DNA of 64,000 nt from JAHRAW01 sp965212085 (GTDB taxonomy: Bacteria > Pseudomonadota > Gammaproteobacteria > Arenicellales > Poriferihabitantaceae), in contig OZ243042.1 in the NCBI GenBank assembly GCA_965212085.1, positions 1,860,001 to 1,924,000 of the forward strand, written 5' to 3'. The position numbers and the translations under genes are program-made. The notes beneath the pieces are model-generated. The model saw nothing but the letters and a program-made list of their open reading frames with translations. It had not been told where the DNA came from and made no database searches. The first letter of the stretch is position 1; every line of letters starts with the position of its first letter. Below are positions 42,641 through 51,950 of this stretch, piece by piece.

Positions 42641-45271
42641 TTTTTTGGTCAGTTCCACCAGGTGGTATAGCAGGTTAAGGGCTTGGCGGGGGGTGAGTTC
42701 ATCGGCGGCTACTTGTTTGAGTTTGGCGATGACGGCCTGCGCTTCCGGGGGGCTTGGCGCGGGGTTTTGCGGAAACAAACTGGCCTGGGAAGCGGGCGTT
42801 GCATCGTTGGCCTGGGCGTCGCCGACGCTGCCGACGTACTGATCTTCGAGGCCGTGCAGTTTCTCCCTGGAGACGGCGATCACTTCCTCCGGCACGCCGG
42901 CCAGCCGCGCAACCTGCAAGCCGAAGCTCTGGTTGGCCGGGCCGGGTTTGACGCTGTACATGAACACGATGTCGTCGCCGTGTTCGACCGCGTCCAAGTG
43001 CACGTTGACCACGCCCGGCAACTGCTCGGCCAACGCGGTCAACTCAAAGTAGTGGGTGGAGAACAACACGCAGGCGTTGACGCGCCGGGACAGGTCGGTG
43101 GCGCAGGCCCAGGCCAGCGCGAGGCCGTCGAAGGTGCTGGTGCCGCGGCCGATTTCATCCACGAGCACCAGGCTTTGGGCGGTGGCGTTGCGCAGGATGT
43201 GGGCCATTTCGGTCATCTCCACCATGAACGTGGAGCGCCCGCCGGCGAGGTCGTCGGCGGCGCCGATGCGCGTGAAGATGCGGTCAATGGGGCCGATGGT
43301 GGCGGCGCGGGCGGGCAGGTAGCAGCCGGTGTGGGCGAGCAGGGTGATGACCGCCACCTGGCGCATATAGGTGCTTTTGCCGCCCATGTTGGGGCCGGTG
43401 ATGAGCTGCATCCGCGTGCCGTGGTCGAGGCGGATAGAGTTGGGCACGAAGCCGGTGTCCAGCGCCTGCTCCACTACCGGATGACGGCCTTCCTCGATTT
43501 CCAGCGTCATCTCATCGCTCAACACCGGGCGCACCAGCCGCAGCTCCAGCGCCCGCGCCGCGAAGTTGACCAACAGGTCGAGTTGGGCGAGGCCGTCGGC
43601 GCAATCCTGCAACGCCGGCACGTTGGGCCCCAGCGTTTCCAGCAACTCGTTGTACAGCCATTTCTCGCGGGCCAGCGCCTTGCCTTTGGCGCTCAAGATT
43701 TTTTCCTCAAACTCCTTTAACTCCTCGGTCACAAAACGCTCGGCGTTCTTGATGGTCTGGCGGCGCACGTAGTCGTCGGGGACGTCGTCTGAGCGCGAGC
43801 GCGGCAGTTCAATGTAATAGCCGTGCACCCGGTTGTACTTGACCCGCAGGCCGGGCACCCCGGTGCGCTGCCTTTCGCGGGCTTCGAGTTCCAGCAGGAA
43901 GGCGCCGGAGTCCCGCTGCAGATGACGCAACTCGCCGAGTTCCGGGTCGTATTCATCGCGCAGCACGCCGCCATCGCGGGTCAGGGCCGGGGGATCGTCG
44001 TTCACCGCGCGGTTGAGCAGGTCGAGGACTTCGGGCTGCGGCGTCATTTGGCCGCGCAGGGACGCCAGCAACGGCTTTGATGCGTCTTCCAACTGGGCTT
44101 GAATTTCCGGCAACGCCGCGAGCGCGGTTCGCAAGCGGGTCAGGTCCCTGGGGCGCGCGCTTTTCAGGGCGATGCGCGCCAGGATGCGCTCCATATCGCC
44201 GGCGTGTTTGAGTGTGGCGGCGAGGCCGCCGTGACGTTGCTCATCAATGAGCCAGTCAATGGCGTCGTGGCGCGTCCTCAGCAGGTCGTGGTCGCGGCTC
44301 GGATTGTTGAACCAGCGCCGCAGCATGCGCGCGCCCATTTGGGAGGCGCAGCGGTCGAACAGGTTGACCAGCGTGTGCGCGGTTCTGCCATCGCGGCTGC
44401 GTTCGATTTCGAGGTTGAGGCGGCTCACCGAATCAATGAGGATGGTGGAATCGTCGTGCTGGTAGGCGATGCCGCGAATGTGCGGGATGTCGTTGCCGTG
44501 GAGGTCGCGGATATATTGGATCAGGGCGCCGGCGGCGCGGGTCGCCAGCGGAAAGGCGTCGCTGCCGAAGGCCGCGAGGTCGCGGGTGGCGAAGGTGTCG
44601 CACAATACCTGGTGCGCCCGCGAGGTTTCAAAGTACCAGTCCGGTATCGGCGTTTGCGAACCCTGCTCCCGGTTAAGTGCCGCCGGGTCCAGCAGGTGCG
44701 CCTGATCCTCCGCCGCCAGGGTTTCGGCGGCACAAATGCGCTCCAACTCTCCTTGCAGGCGTTCGCGCCCTTCCAGTTCAAAGCCGTTGAAGCGGCCGCT
44801 GGAAATTTCCAGGGTGGCGACGCCGATGCGCCCGCCGAACTCGAACAACGCCGCGGTGATGTTTTCCCGGCGGTCGGCCAGCAGGTTTTCTTCGGTGAGC
44901 GTGCCCGGCGTGACCACCCGCGTGACCTTGCGTTCCACCGGGCCTTTGGAAGTCGCCGGGTCGCCGATTTGTTCGCAGATGGCGACCGCCACGGCTTGCC
45001 GCACCAGTTTGGCGAGGTACTGGTCAACGCTGTGGCAGGGCACGCCGGCCATGGGGATGGGCAGGCCGGCGGACTTGCTGCGGGTGGTCAGGGTGATGTC
45101 GAGCAGTTTGGCGGCGCGTTCGGCGTCGGCGTAAAACAACTCGTAGAAATCCCCCATGCGGTAGAACAGCAGGGTGTCGGGATAGTCGGCCTTGATGGCC
45201 AGGTACTGGCGCATCATCGGGGTGTGTTGCGCGCCGCTCAAGAGGGTGCGTTGGGTGGCGGGCGGGGTCAT
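42626..45271 (-). CDS. mutS: DNA mismatch repair protein MutS
   Basis: 881 residues, full length. Mismatch-reading YRMGDFYELFYADAE (Phe-X-Glu), core and clamp domains, ATPase GPNMGGKSTYMRQ (about 626-638), DEIGRGTSTFDGLALAWA and the C-terminal helical region are all intact. The last four residues (PPER) and stop are encoded by repeat B, so the native tail has been replaced. An intact MutS matters here because mismatch repair limits slippage of longer microsatellites. mutL is not in the window. Confidence 0.96.
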   Translation of the reverse strand: MTPPATQRTLLSGAQHTPMMRQYLAIKADYPDTLLFYRMGDFYELFYADAERAAKLLDITLTTRSKSAGLPIPMAGVPCHSVDQYLAKLVRQAVAVAICEQIGDPATSKGPVERKVTRVVTPGTLTEENLLADRRENITAALFEFGGRIGVATLEISSGRFNGFELEGRERLQGELERICAAETLAAEDQAHLLDPAALNREQGSQTPIPDWYFETSRAHQVLCDTFATRDLAAFGSDAFPLATRAAGALIQYIRDLHGNDIPHIRGIAYQHDDSTILIDSVSRLNLEIERSRDGRTAHTLVNLFDRCASQMGARMLRRWFNNPSRDHDLLRTRHDAIDWLIDEQRHGGLAATLKHAGDMERILARIALKSARPRDLTRLRTALAALPEIQAQLEDASKPLLASLRGQMTPQPEVLDLLNRAVNDDPPALTRDGGVLRDEYDPELGELRHLQRDSGAFLLELEARERQRTGVPGLRVKYNRVHGYYIELPRSRSDDVPDDYVRRQTIKNAERFVTEELKEFEEKILSAKGKALAREKWLYNELLETLGPNVPALQDCADGLAQLDLLVNFAARALELRLVRPVLSDEMTLEIEEGRHPVVEQALDTGFVPNSIRLDHGTRMQLITGPNMGGKSTYMRQVAVITLLAHTGCYLPARAATIGPIDRIFTRIGAADDLAGGRSTFMVEMTEMAHILRNATAQSLVLVDEIGRGTSTFDGLALAWACATDLSRRVNACVLFSTHYFELTALAEQLPGVVNVHLDAVEHGDDIVFMYSVKPGPANQSFGLQVARLAGVPEEVIAVSREKLHGLEDQYVGSVGDAQANDATPASQASLFPQNPAPSPPEAQAVIAKLKQVAADELTPRQALNLLYHLVELTKKPPER

Positions 45272-45281
45272 GTTGCGGGGT

Positions 45282-46127
45282 TCATGTTGCGGGGGTTACG
45301 CTACGGGTTTCGCCGGCGGCAATGATGCGCATCAGTTCGTTAAAAATCATCCGGTTGGCGGCGATGACCTGGCCGGTCTTCAGAAAATCCTGCTTGCCCT
45401 GAAAGTCCGCCACCAGGCCGCCGGCCTCGCGCACCAGCAGGCTGCCGGCGGCGATGTCCCAGGGTTCCAGGCCGGGTTCCCAGTAACCGTCCAGGCGGCC
45501 GCACGCCACGTAAGCGAGATCCAGGGCGGCGGAACCGCAGCGGCGCACGTCGGCGACTTTGGGCAGCAAGGTTTGGAAGTCGCGCATCCACGGTTCAAAA
45601 TCCGCGCGGTGTTTATACGGGAAACCGGTGGCCAGCAGGGAGCGTTCCAGTTTGTCCTGGTAGGTGACGCGGATGCGGCGGTTGTTGAGCTGCGCGCCTT
45701 GTCCGCGGGAGGCGGTGTACATTTCATCGCGCAGGGGGTCGAACACAACCCCGTGCGCGAGGCGGCCATTTTGCCGGACGGCGATGGAGACCGCGAACTG
45801 CGGATGGCCGTGGAGATAGTTGGCGGTGCCGTCCAGGGGGTCTATGATCCACTCGAATTCTTTGTGGTTGGAGTCGCCGGAATTGCCGGAGTCGCCCGAA
45901 TCGCCGGAGAGTTCGCCGCCGCTTTCTTCGGCGACGATTGCGTGGTTCGGGTACAGGAAATGGATGGTTTCGATGATGTCTTCTTCCGCCATGCGGTCCA
46001 CCTCGCTGACGAAATCGTTGCGCCCTTTTTGCTCCACCGAAACCCGGTCGAGGCGATCCAGGTAACGGAGGATGATCCTGCCGGCCCGGCGGGCGGCTTT
46101 GACTGCGACGTTGAGAATGGGATCCAT
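45282..46127 (-). CDS. suhB: Inositol-1-monophosphatase family protein SuhB
   Basis: 281 residues. Mg-dependent phosphatase motifs EESGGE, WIIDPLDGTANYLHG and GSAALDLAYVACGRLDGYWE. In E. coli SuhB also joins the rRNA antitermination complex. Divergent from trmJ as in other gammaproteobacteria. A SGDSGDSGNSGDSN insertion, from a repeating GGAGTCGCC-like unit at about 45865-45910, sits between the first two motifs. Confidence 0.93.
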   Translation of the reverse strand: MDPILNVAVKAARRAGRIILRYLDRLDRVSVEQKGRNDFVSEVDRMAEEDIIETIHFLYPNHAIVAEESGGELSGDSGDSGNSGDSNHKEFEWIIDPLDGTANYLHGHPQFAVSIAVRQNGRLAHGVVFDPLRDEMYTASRGQGAQLNNRRIRVTYQDKLERSLLATGFPYKHRADFEPWMRDFQTLLPKVADVRRCGSAALDLAYVACGRLDGYWEPGLEPWDIAAGSLLVREAGGLVADFQGKQDFLKTGQVIAANRMIFNELMRIIAAGETRSVTPAT

Positions 46128-46204
46128 CGGATGGTTGGTTAGTTCAAGTGCGATTTCAGGTGCGTTATTTTATGCGGCGGTTTTGCAGGGCCGGCGCGCG
46201 CCAA

Positions 46205-46245
46205 CAAGTTCCGCGAAGTTCCGCGAAGTTCCGCGAAGCCCCGCG
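46205..46245. repeat. Ten-base tandem repeat in the suhB/trmJ gap
   Basis: CCGCGAAGTT occurs three times and a fourth degenerate unit (CCGCGAAGCC) follows. It lies between the divergent suhB and trmJ genes, where length change would alter promoter spacing. Confidence 0.75.
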
Positions 46246-46287
46246 CAAGGCGTTCCATTGCCCAATCGCTTGCGGCACAATGCGGCA

Positions 46288-47043
46288 ATGAAAGAACTGG
46301 ATTATATCCGAGTAGTGCTGGTTCAACCTACCCATCCCGGCAATATCGGCGCCACCGCCCGGGCCATGGCCAACATGGGCGTCAACAGGCTGGCGCTGGT
46401 GCAACCCCGGGATTTCCCCGGCGCCGAGGCCACCGCCCGCGCCGCCGGCGCCGACCATATCCTCAACAATGCCGTGGTGGTTGACGACCTCGACCAGGCG
46501 ATCGCCGACTGCGCCCTGGTGGTCGGTGCCAGCGCAAGGCCGCGCGCCATTGAATGGCCGCAACTGTCGCCGGCCCGGGCCATGGAAAAAGCCGCGCACA
46601 CCGCCACCGCCCGCCACGCCCACGCGGCGCTATTGTTTGGCCGCGAAAGCCGCGGCCTCACCAACCGCGAACTCGACCGCTGCCACTACCTCGTGCGCAT
46701 CCCCGCCGACCCGGCGTTTCCCTCCCTCAACATCGCCTCGGCGGCGATGGTGTTATTGTATGAACTGCGATGCGCGATGGAAAAAACGTTCGGCAACGAA
46801 GCCGGCAACGGATCCGACAACGCGCCCCCCGAACCATCCGAACCGCACGCCACCGCCGAAGAAATGCGGCACTTCTACCGGCACCTGCAACACCTCCTGA
46901 CCCGCCTGCAATTCGCCGACGGCAACTCCGCCAAACTCCACCGCAAACTAACCCGCCTGTTCAACCGCGCCCGTCCCTACGCGCGGGAGGTTCGCATGCT
47001 GCGGGGGATTTTTAGCGCGGTTGAGGAAAAAATTCGGGGGTGA
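46288..47043 (+). CDS. trmJ: tRNA (cytidine/uridine-2'-O)-methyltransferase TrmJ
   Basis: 251 residues from ATG 46288. SPOUT methylase for position 32 of several tRNAs: VLVQPTHPGNIGATARAMANMG, LLFGRESRGLTNRELD and PSLNIASAAMVLLYEL form the knotted SAM site. The C-terminal extension with HFYRHLQHLLTRLQF is TrmJ-specific. Confidence 0.93.
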   Translation: MKELDYIRVVLVQPTHPGNIGATARAMANMGVNRLALVQPRDFPGAEATARAAGADHILNNAVVVDDLDQAIADCALVVGASARPRAIEWPQLSPARAMEKAAHTATARHAHAALLFGRESRGLTNRELDRCHYLVRIPADPAFPSLNIASAAMVLLYELRCAMEKTFGNEAGNGSDNAPPEPSEPHATAEEMRHFYRHLQHLLTRLQFADGNSAKLHRKLTRLFNRARPYAREVRMLRGIFSAVEEKIRG

Positions 47044-47062
47044 CCGCCCCGGCGCGGGCTTC

Positions 47063-47122
47063 TTGAGATGGTCTCAAAACAACAGTGTGCTACACTATCG
47101 ATTTTGTTAATTCTCTGAGAAT
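47063..47122 (+). promoter_or_regulatory. Putative promoter with two palindromes before the GrpE/Hsp70 operon
   Basis: TTGAGATGGTCTCAA (47063-47077) and ATTCTCTGAGAAT (47110-47122) are perfect inverted repeats sharing the TCTC/GAGA arms. TACACT at 47091-47096 lies between them as a possible -10. A regulator dimer on both sites would bracket the start of transcription. No heat-shock sigma-32 pattern is visible. Confidence 0.4.
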
Positions 47123-47132
47123 CTTAAAATCT

Positions 47133-48233
47133 ATGAAGATACAAAAAGCGAATGTGGTTCACTTGGCGTTGCTTGGTTGGCTAATGGGATTGGGTAGTAC
47201 GGCCTATCCTGCGGAAGATGATGTAATGACCAGAGTGTTACCCCTATGCTCAGAGCAATCTTTGGGCTTACAGGCATTAGCTGGTGATACCCTGGACAGT
47301 CTCGTTCAACGAATGGCAAAACCGGACGCAATTTCAGATGATGAATGGGTAAATCTTATCTATGAAAGAAACCCGAATGCATTTCAAAATAACAAGGATA
47401 GTTTGAGCGCAGGTGCGGTGCTCTTTTCTCCTTGCTTCGAGGCTCTACCGGCCCTGAAAGAACAATCCGAAGCAATTGACCTTGCGCCCACAATACAAAA
47501 AACGGAAACCGAACTTATCCAAATCAGGCAACTCGCTGAAAGCCAAACCCGGGAAATCAGACAGTTCACCGAGCTCACCGAAAACCAAACCAAAATGATG
47601 AGACAGTTCGTTGAAAGTCAAGCCACAGCGTTAAGTATCCGAGCGGAACAGTTACGTTCCTCCATGTTTGCTATGCTGGGACTGGCGGGATTGATTTTGA
47701 CATTGTTCATTGTTCTGGGTGTGTGCCTGTACAGATGGAACAGATCGTCTGCTACTACAGCCAGTCAAGCGTTGCCCCGGTTGGAGAAAATTGAGCAACT
47801 TCTACCGGGGCTCGGGGTTAAAATCGAAAAAGCCGAAAGCCGTATCTTGCAACGAATGCCCAATGGCGGAGCGGGGGACGAGGCTCCCGATGCGTCGGCG
47901 CTTCGGGATTATTTGAAGCGATTGGTTCCGGTGGATATAGCCATCGCTGATTTTATGCGGGATGGTGGTGCTGAATCAGAAGCCCTGAAAGTTATCAAGG
48001 CACTTGCCGAAGATGCGTTGGACAGTTGCGGGGTGGAGACTTTCGCGCCTGAAATTGGGGAGGATTACCGCCGTGCTGAAGGCGTTGCCGACTATCCCAA
48101 AACACGGGTAACCGACAAGCCGGAAGACAAGTTCAAGATTGTCGAAATCTTGGAAAAGGGCTATCGAATGAGGACACCGGAGGGCTTTGATGTGATTTAT
48201 CCTGCGAGAGTTCGAATATTCACCACAAATTAG
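47133..48233 (+). CDS. Membrane-anchored GrpE-like protein with periplasmic LysM/FimV-like domain
   Basis: 366 residues from ATG 47133. Signal peptide 1-27 (ending AYPAEDD); residues 48-100 resemble the FimV/LysM module (GDTLDSLVQRMA ... NPNAFQNNKDSLSAGAVLF); 112-175 form a coiled coil of repeated ESQTREIRQF-type units; one membrane helix 178-200; cytoplasmic part 255-366 resembles the GrpE head (DYLKRLVPVDIAI, then VETFAPEIGEDYR and FKIVEILEKGYRM ... YPARVRI). I infer a nucleotide exchange factor fixed in the inner membrane that links a wall or periplasm signal to the Hsp70 encoded next. Similarity to GrpE is seen by eye and is the main uncertainty. Confidence 0.6.
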   Translation: MKIQKANVVHLALLGWLMGLGSTAYPAEDDVMTRVLPLCSEQSLGLQALAGDTLDSLVQRMAKPDAISDDEWVNLIYERNPNAFQNNKDSLSAGAVLFSPCFEALPALKEQSEAIDLAPTIQKTETELIQIRQLAESQTREIRQFTELTENQTKMMRQFVESQATALSIRAEQLRSSMFAMLGLAGLILTLFIVLGVCLYRWNRSSATTASQALPRLEKIEQLLPGLGVKIEKAESRILQRMPNGGAGDEAPDASALRDYLKRLVPVDIAIADFMRDGGAESEALKVIKALAEDALDSCGVETFAPEIGEDYRRAEGVADYPKTRVTDKPEDKFKIVEILEKGYRMRTPEGFDVIYPARVRIFTTN

Positions 48234-48248
48234 GGGGCAACTATAACT

Positions 48249-49751
48249 ATGGGTTCATTTATTGGCATTGATTTGGGTACTACATTCTCGGTCGTCGCGA
48301 AAATCGACGAACACGGGAAGCCAGTTATCGTACCCAACGACAAAAACGAGATCAAAAATCTCACACCATCTTGTGTGGGCGCGGATGAACACGAAGATAA
48401 TGAGGTTAAGGTCGGTGAATTTCCACGCAGGGCAGTGTATAGCGATGAAAAGAAAAAAAATGCTGTGGGGTTTTTCAAACGCGAAATGGGAACTTCCCAA
48501 ACTTATACTATTCTTGATAACGATTACACTCCCACTGATTTAAGTGCGCTGGTGTTGGAGAGGATGATTCGAGATTGCGGTATTGTGGATATTGAGGAAG
48601 TCGTTGTTACTGTTCCCGCAAATTTTGCCAATGAGGCGCGGGAAGCCACCATTGAAGCGGCGCAACGCGCCGGTCTGAATATCAATTACATTATCAACGA
48701 ACCCACCGCTGCGGCCTTGTGTTATTCATTCAGGGAGGGCATGAATCTTGAAGGTATCTATGCGATATATGATTTGGGTGGCGGTACATTTGATATTTCC
48801 ATCATTCGCATCAAGGGAAAAGATGTCGAAGTATTGACATCAAACGGTGTTCACAAACTCGGTGGCATTGATTTTGATAAAGTGCTAAAGGAGTTGGTGG
48901 AAGAGAAATATCAAGCCATTGCAGGAGAAGCGCTCGAAGGCGGTGATTACGACCTAAACAGGGCAGAAGAAGATAAAAAGGAGCTGTCAAAACGGAAAAA
49001 AATAACCACAAAGGTGAACCGTAAAACGATTGAGCTTACCCGCCATGAATTTGATGAGCTGATTTCTGCCAAAGTCACCCAAGCCGAAATGCTCTGTGAA
49101 TCCACCTTGGAAGAAGCCGGACTAAAGCCCGCGGATATTCGCGGGGTGCTTTGCGCTGGGGGCAGTACCCGAATCCCCGTGGTACAGGAAAGCATCAAGC
49201 GGGCATTTAATCAAGACCCGATATTCAAGGCGAATGTCGATGAGGTCGTAGCCCTCGGGGCCGCTTTGTATGCCGCCTATAAGGGTGACCACGAAAAACT
49301 CTCTCCCGCACAAAGGAAAGCAATCTCTGGGATGGAATTTATAGAAAGGACTGCAAGGTATTACGGAATCGTCGCCAGAACTAATGTTGATGGTGAGAAG
49401 CGATTAGGAAATTCAATTTTGATAAAGAAAAATACAAAAATTCCTTGCGAAGCAAGCCACACGTATTACACCGCCGTGGATGGACAAACTAAGGTGAACT
49501 GCCAAGTAACCGAAGCCGGGAGTGAGGAAACTGATTTGAAGTTTATAGAGGTAGTTGGGTTAAGGGAGCTATCACTTCCACCGGGACGCCCGGCTGGGCA
49601 GGGAATCAATGTTACTTTTCAATACACTGACAACCAGACAATGCGCTGTCTTTTTGAAGATGTTGAGACCGGAGAAAAGATAGAAATTCTTTACCCATCC
49701 GGGTCCAATGCCGACACAGATCCGGATATCAACGAATTCACGGTGGAATAG
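48249..49751 (+). CDS. Hsp70-family chaperone lacking the C-terminal lid
   Basis: 500 residues against about 640 for DnaK. ATPase domain complete: GIDLGTTFSVVA (6-17), NEPTAAALCYS (150-160), IYDLGGGTFDISI (173-185) and VLCAGGSTRIPVVQ (300-313). A beta-rich substrate domain follows (about 365-490) and ends in an acidic tail; the helical lid and EEVD-like end are absent. It lies 15 bases after the GrpE-like gene and two bases before the TerB gene, so it has its own exchange factor and probable co-chaperone. GC content is well below that of flanking genes. A specialised Hsp70, not the housekeeping DnaK. Confidence 0.9.
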   Translation: MGSFIGIDLGTTFSVVAKIDEHGKPVIVPNDKNEIKNLTPSCVGADEHEDNEVKVGEFPRRAVYSDEKKKNAVGFFKREMGTSQTYTILDNDYTPTDLSALVLERMIRDCGIVDIEEVVVTVPANFANEAREATIEAAQRAGLNINYIINEPTAAALCYSFREGMNLEGIYAIYDLGGGTFDISIIRIKGKDVEVLTSNGVHKLGGIDFDKVLKELVEEKYQAIAGEALEGGDYDLNRAEEDKKELSKRKKITTKVNRKTIELTRHEFDELISAKVTQAEMLCESTLEEAGLKPADIRGVLCAGGSTRIPVVQESIKRAFNQDPIFKANVDEVVALGAALYAAYKGDHEKLSPAQRKAISGMEFIERTARYYGIVARTNVDGEKRLGNSILIKKNTKIPCEASHTYYTAVDGQTKVNCQVTEAGSEETDLKFIEVVGLRELSLPPGRPAGQGINVTFQYTDNQTMRCLFEDVETGEKIEILYPSGSNADTDPDINEFTVE

Positions 49752-49752
49752 C

Positions 49753-50889
49753 GTGGCTGGGTTTATGAGCAAACTGTTTGGATCATCTAGTAAAGAATCT
49801 CCATTCGAGGTTCGTCTGGAAGATGTCCAAGTAGAAAGTAAAGATAGAAGCATTCCCGCCAAAGAGGTTCAAGCTCGCGGTTCATTTCCCTTCAAGGAAG
49901 AAAAAAATGCCGCAGCCTGGATTTCTATCATGGACGAAGCCACCGGAAAGGCCCAACCTGTGTTGTGCGTCATTGAGCATTTTCAGGAAAACGACTCGCG
50001 GGCTTATTTCATGAAATGTGAGTTTGGGGTCGTAGCCTCTCACTACACAATTCCCGAATGGGCTCGAATTGGTATAGCCTTTCCGGAAATTTTGCGGCCA
50101 CCCTACGGCGGACAACGTGATTTGACGGTCATGGTACGGGTCGTGGATTTGTCCGACCCGCCGGTGGTGAAACGTGGTTTTCTTCGTTCTGGCGACTCTG
50201 GGGTCCTTTGGCGCCGGAAATTGAAATTTACTCACCACTTCAAAGAAAAGGGTTATCAGGAGGTTGCCAAACACCGGTTTGAGGGGCAGATTCTCACACT
50301 CAAAATAGCCATGGCTGTGGCGCTTTCCGATGGGAGTTTGCATGAGCAGGAGGGATTGTTGCTAAAAAAGTGGATCAAGCAATCGATCACTCCATTCTCC
50401 GGTGAGCGGGAAGCAGACATGAAAGAAAAATTTAATCGCACACTACAAGAAAGCTACGCAGAGGCCAAGCGTGGTTCGCTTGACCTTGAAGCCCTTGCTG
50501 GGCGTCTGAACGACATCGGCGAAATCGGTAGCAAATATCAGGCGCTGGAATTTAGCGCAGACATTATGGCGGCAGATGGCGTGGCCCATACCGGCGAAAT
50601 TGAAGCATTGAACAACCTCGCCGAGTTGCTTGGTCTTGATATGAAAAGAGTGGCAGAAATACTGGATACGCGCCTCATTGAACTTGATCCCACTGTCACT
50701 GGTGGAGCCAACGCGGAAACCTTGGTTGGCATTAAATCCGGCTGGCCCGAAGAGCGCATCAAAAAGCATTTGAGCACTGAATTCAGCAAATGGAACAATC
50801 GTTTGAATACGCTGCCTGAAGGCAAAGAAAGAGACAATGCTCAACGCATGCTTGATCTAATCGCCGGGGTGAGAAAGAAGTATGTCTGA
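49753..50889 (+). CDS. TerB-domain protein with J-like C-terminus
   Basis: Start GTG 49753 or, more likely, ATG 49765 (374 residues). Residues 1-165 form an uncharacterised strand-rich domain. Residues 175-302 are TerB-like, with paired LTLKIAMAVALSDGSLHEQE and SADIMAADGVAHTGEIEAL helices that bind metal in relatives. The tail 316-374 (LVGIKSGWPEERIKKHLSTE ... RMLDLIAGVRKKY) resembles a J-like helical hairpin but has no HPD. DjlA combines TerB and J domains, so this may be the Hsp70 partner; that is inference. Its 3' end overlaps the M48 gene by eight bases. Confidence 0.7.
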   Translation: MAGFMSKLFGSSSKESPFEVRLEDVQVESKDRSIPAKEVQARGSFPFKEEKNAAAWISIMDEATGKAQPVLCVIEHFQENDSRAYFMKCEFGVVASHYTIPEWARIGIAFPEILRPPYGGQRDLTVMVRVVDLSDPPVVKRGFLRSGDSGVLWRRKLKFTHHFKEKGYQEVAKHRFEGQILTLKIAMAVALSDGSLHEQEGLLLKKWIKQSITPFSGEREADMKEKFNRTLQESYAEAKRGSLDLEALAGRLNDIGEIGSKYQALEFSADIMAADGVAHTGEIEALNNLAELLGLDMKRVAEILDTRLIELDPTVTGGANAETLVGIKSGWPEERIKKHLSTEFSKWNNRLNTLPEGKERDNAQRMLDLIAGVRKKYV

Positions 50890-51934
50890 TGAACTGCGAA
50901 GAGCGCGGAAGTTTGCCGAGAGCCTGCGCTATACCGGCGATGTGGCGTTAGATTACGGCAACAGAGGTAGTGGAGAATTGACTGCTGTCCGCAGTCACTT
51001 CTATCAGAATGGCCTTTGTATATCCAGAGAAGTAACGCCCGCCCTTAGCGAACGGCTCAGGAGCGTTTGCCAACGGTTGCAAATTCCCGACACCGTAGTC
51101 GAGGCGTTTGTGTACCCCACACCGGAAATTCAGGCAGCCTGTATTTCTGATGGTTCCAGTGCTTGTGTCATTCGCTTTTCATCGACACTGGTCGAAACCC
51201 TGAGCTCCGAAGAGTTTGAATTTGTGGCCGGACATGAACTGGGGCACTTTCTTTTGGGGCACGGAACAAGTAAGGCCAAGCAAGAAAGCCTGGAATACTT
51301 TATGCAGTCCAGAGCGCAGGAAATCTCCGCCGACCGGATAGGGCTGATGGCATGCAATTCTCTGGACATTGCCATCCGCGCTATGATGAAGACAATATCA
51401 GGGCTGACCAGCCGGCATTTGCGTTTTGATGCCGGAACTTTCATCTCCCAACTCAAGAACCACCCCTCGCATAATGACGCGCATACTTCGCATCCATCCA
51501 TGCTGGTGCGTTGCCGGGCGTTGCTTTGGTTTTCGACGAGCGATGGTCTGAAGACGGATAAAGATTCACGGGGAAATGTGCACACTGACTTGGACAAACG
51601 CATTGAGACCGATCTTCGAAACTATGTAGATGGTCCGGCCAGAAAGAAAATCGAAGAGGCTAAGGAAAACTTGGTTATGTGGCTTTCCGTGCGTCAAATA
51701 GCCGAGGACAACAATTTCAGTAAAAGCGAACAAGAGCAGTTTGCGGAATTGTTCGGAAAACAAGCGTTGAAAAGTATGAAGAATTATTTACAGGCTATTC
51801 CTGCCGGACAGATTCGGGAAACTATTGATAAACGAGCCGAAAGTGCCCGCCAGGAACTCATTGCCATAATCCCAAACGCCTCTGCGGAAGAAATTGCAAA
51901 AATTGAGCGATTGGTGCAGAAGAAATTATTCTGA
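50882..51934 (+). CDS. M48-family zinc metalloprotease, cytoplasmic
   Basis: 350 residues. Zinc site HELGH (118-122) with third ligand E147 in QEISADRIG, the Ste24/HtpX pattern, but without signal peptide or membrane helix. The C-terminal half is helical and charged. Last gene of the operon, translationally coupled to the TerB gene. Best reading: it degrades or processes clients delivered by the Hsp70, or cleaves one component on a signal. Confidence 0.88.
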   Translation: MSDELRRARKFAESLRYTGDVALDYGNRGSGELTAVRSHFYQNGLCISREVTPALSERLRSVCQRLQIPDTVVEAFVYPTPEIQAACISDGSSACVIRFSSTLVETLSSEEFEFVAGHELGHFLLGHGTSKAKQESLEYFMQSRAQEISADRIGLMACNSLDIAIRAMMKTISGLTSRHLRFDAGTFISQLKNHPSHNDAHTSHPSMLVRCRALLWFSTSDGLKTDKDSRGNVHTDLDKRIETDLRNYVDGPARKKIEEAKENLVMWLSVRQIAEDNNFSKSEQEQFAELFGKQALKSMKNYLQAIPAGQIRETIDKRAESARQELIAIIPNASAEEIAKIERLVQKKLF

Positions 51935-51950
51935 TTGGTCAGGAAGAAAT

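Noticed and set aside
48249..49751. Housekeeping dnaK
   Set aside because: It lacks the lid and normal C-terminus, has no dnaJ beside it, and is linked to a membrane GrpE-like gene; the true dnaK should be elsewhere.
49765..50889. Tellurite resistance gene
   Set aside because: TerB-like domains occur in many contexts; no terZ, terD, terC or other ter genes are present, and the partners are Hsp70 and a protease.
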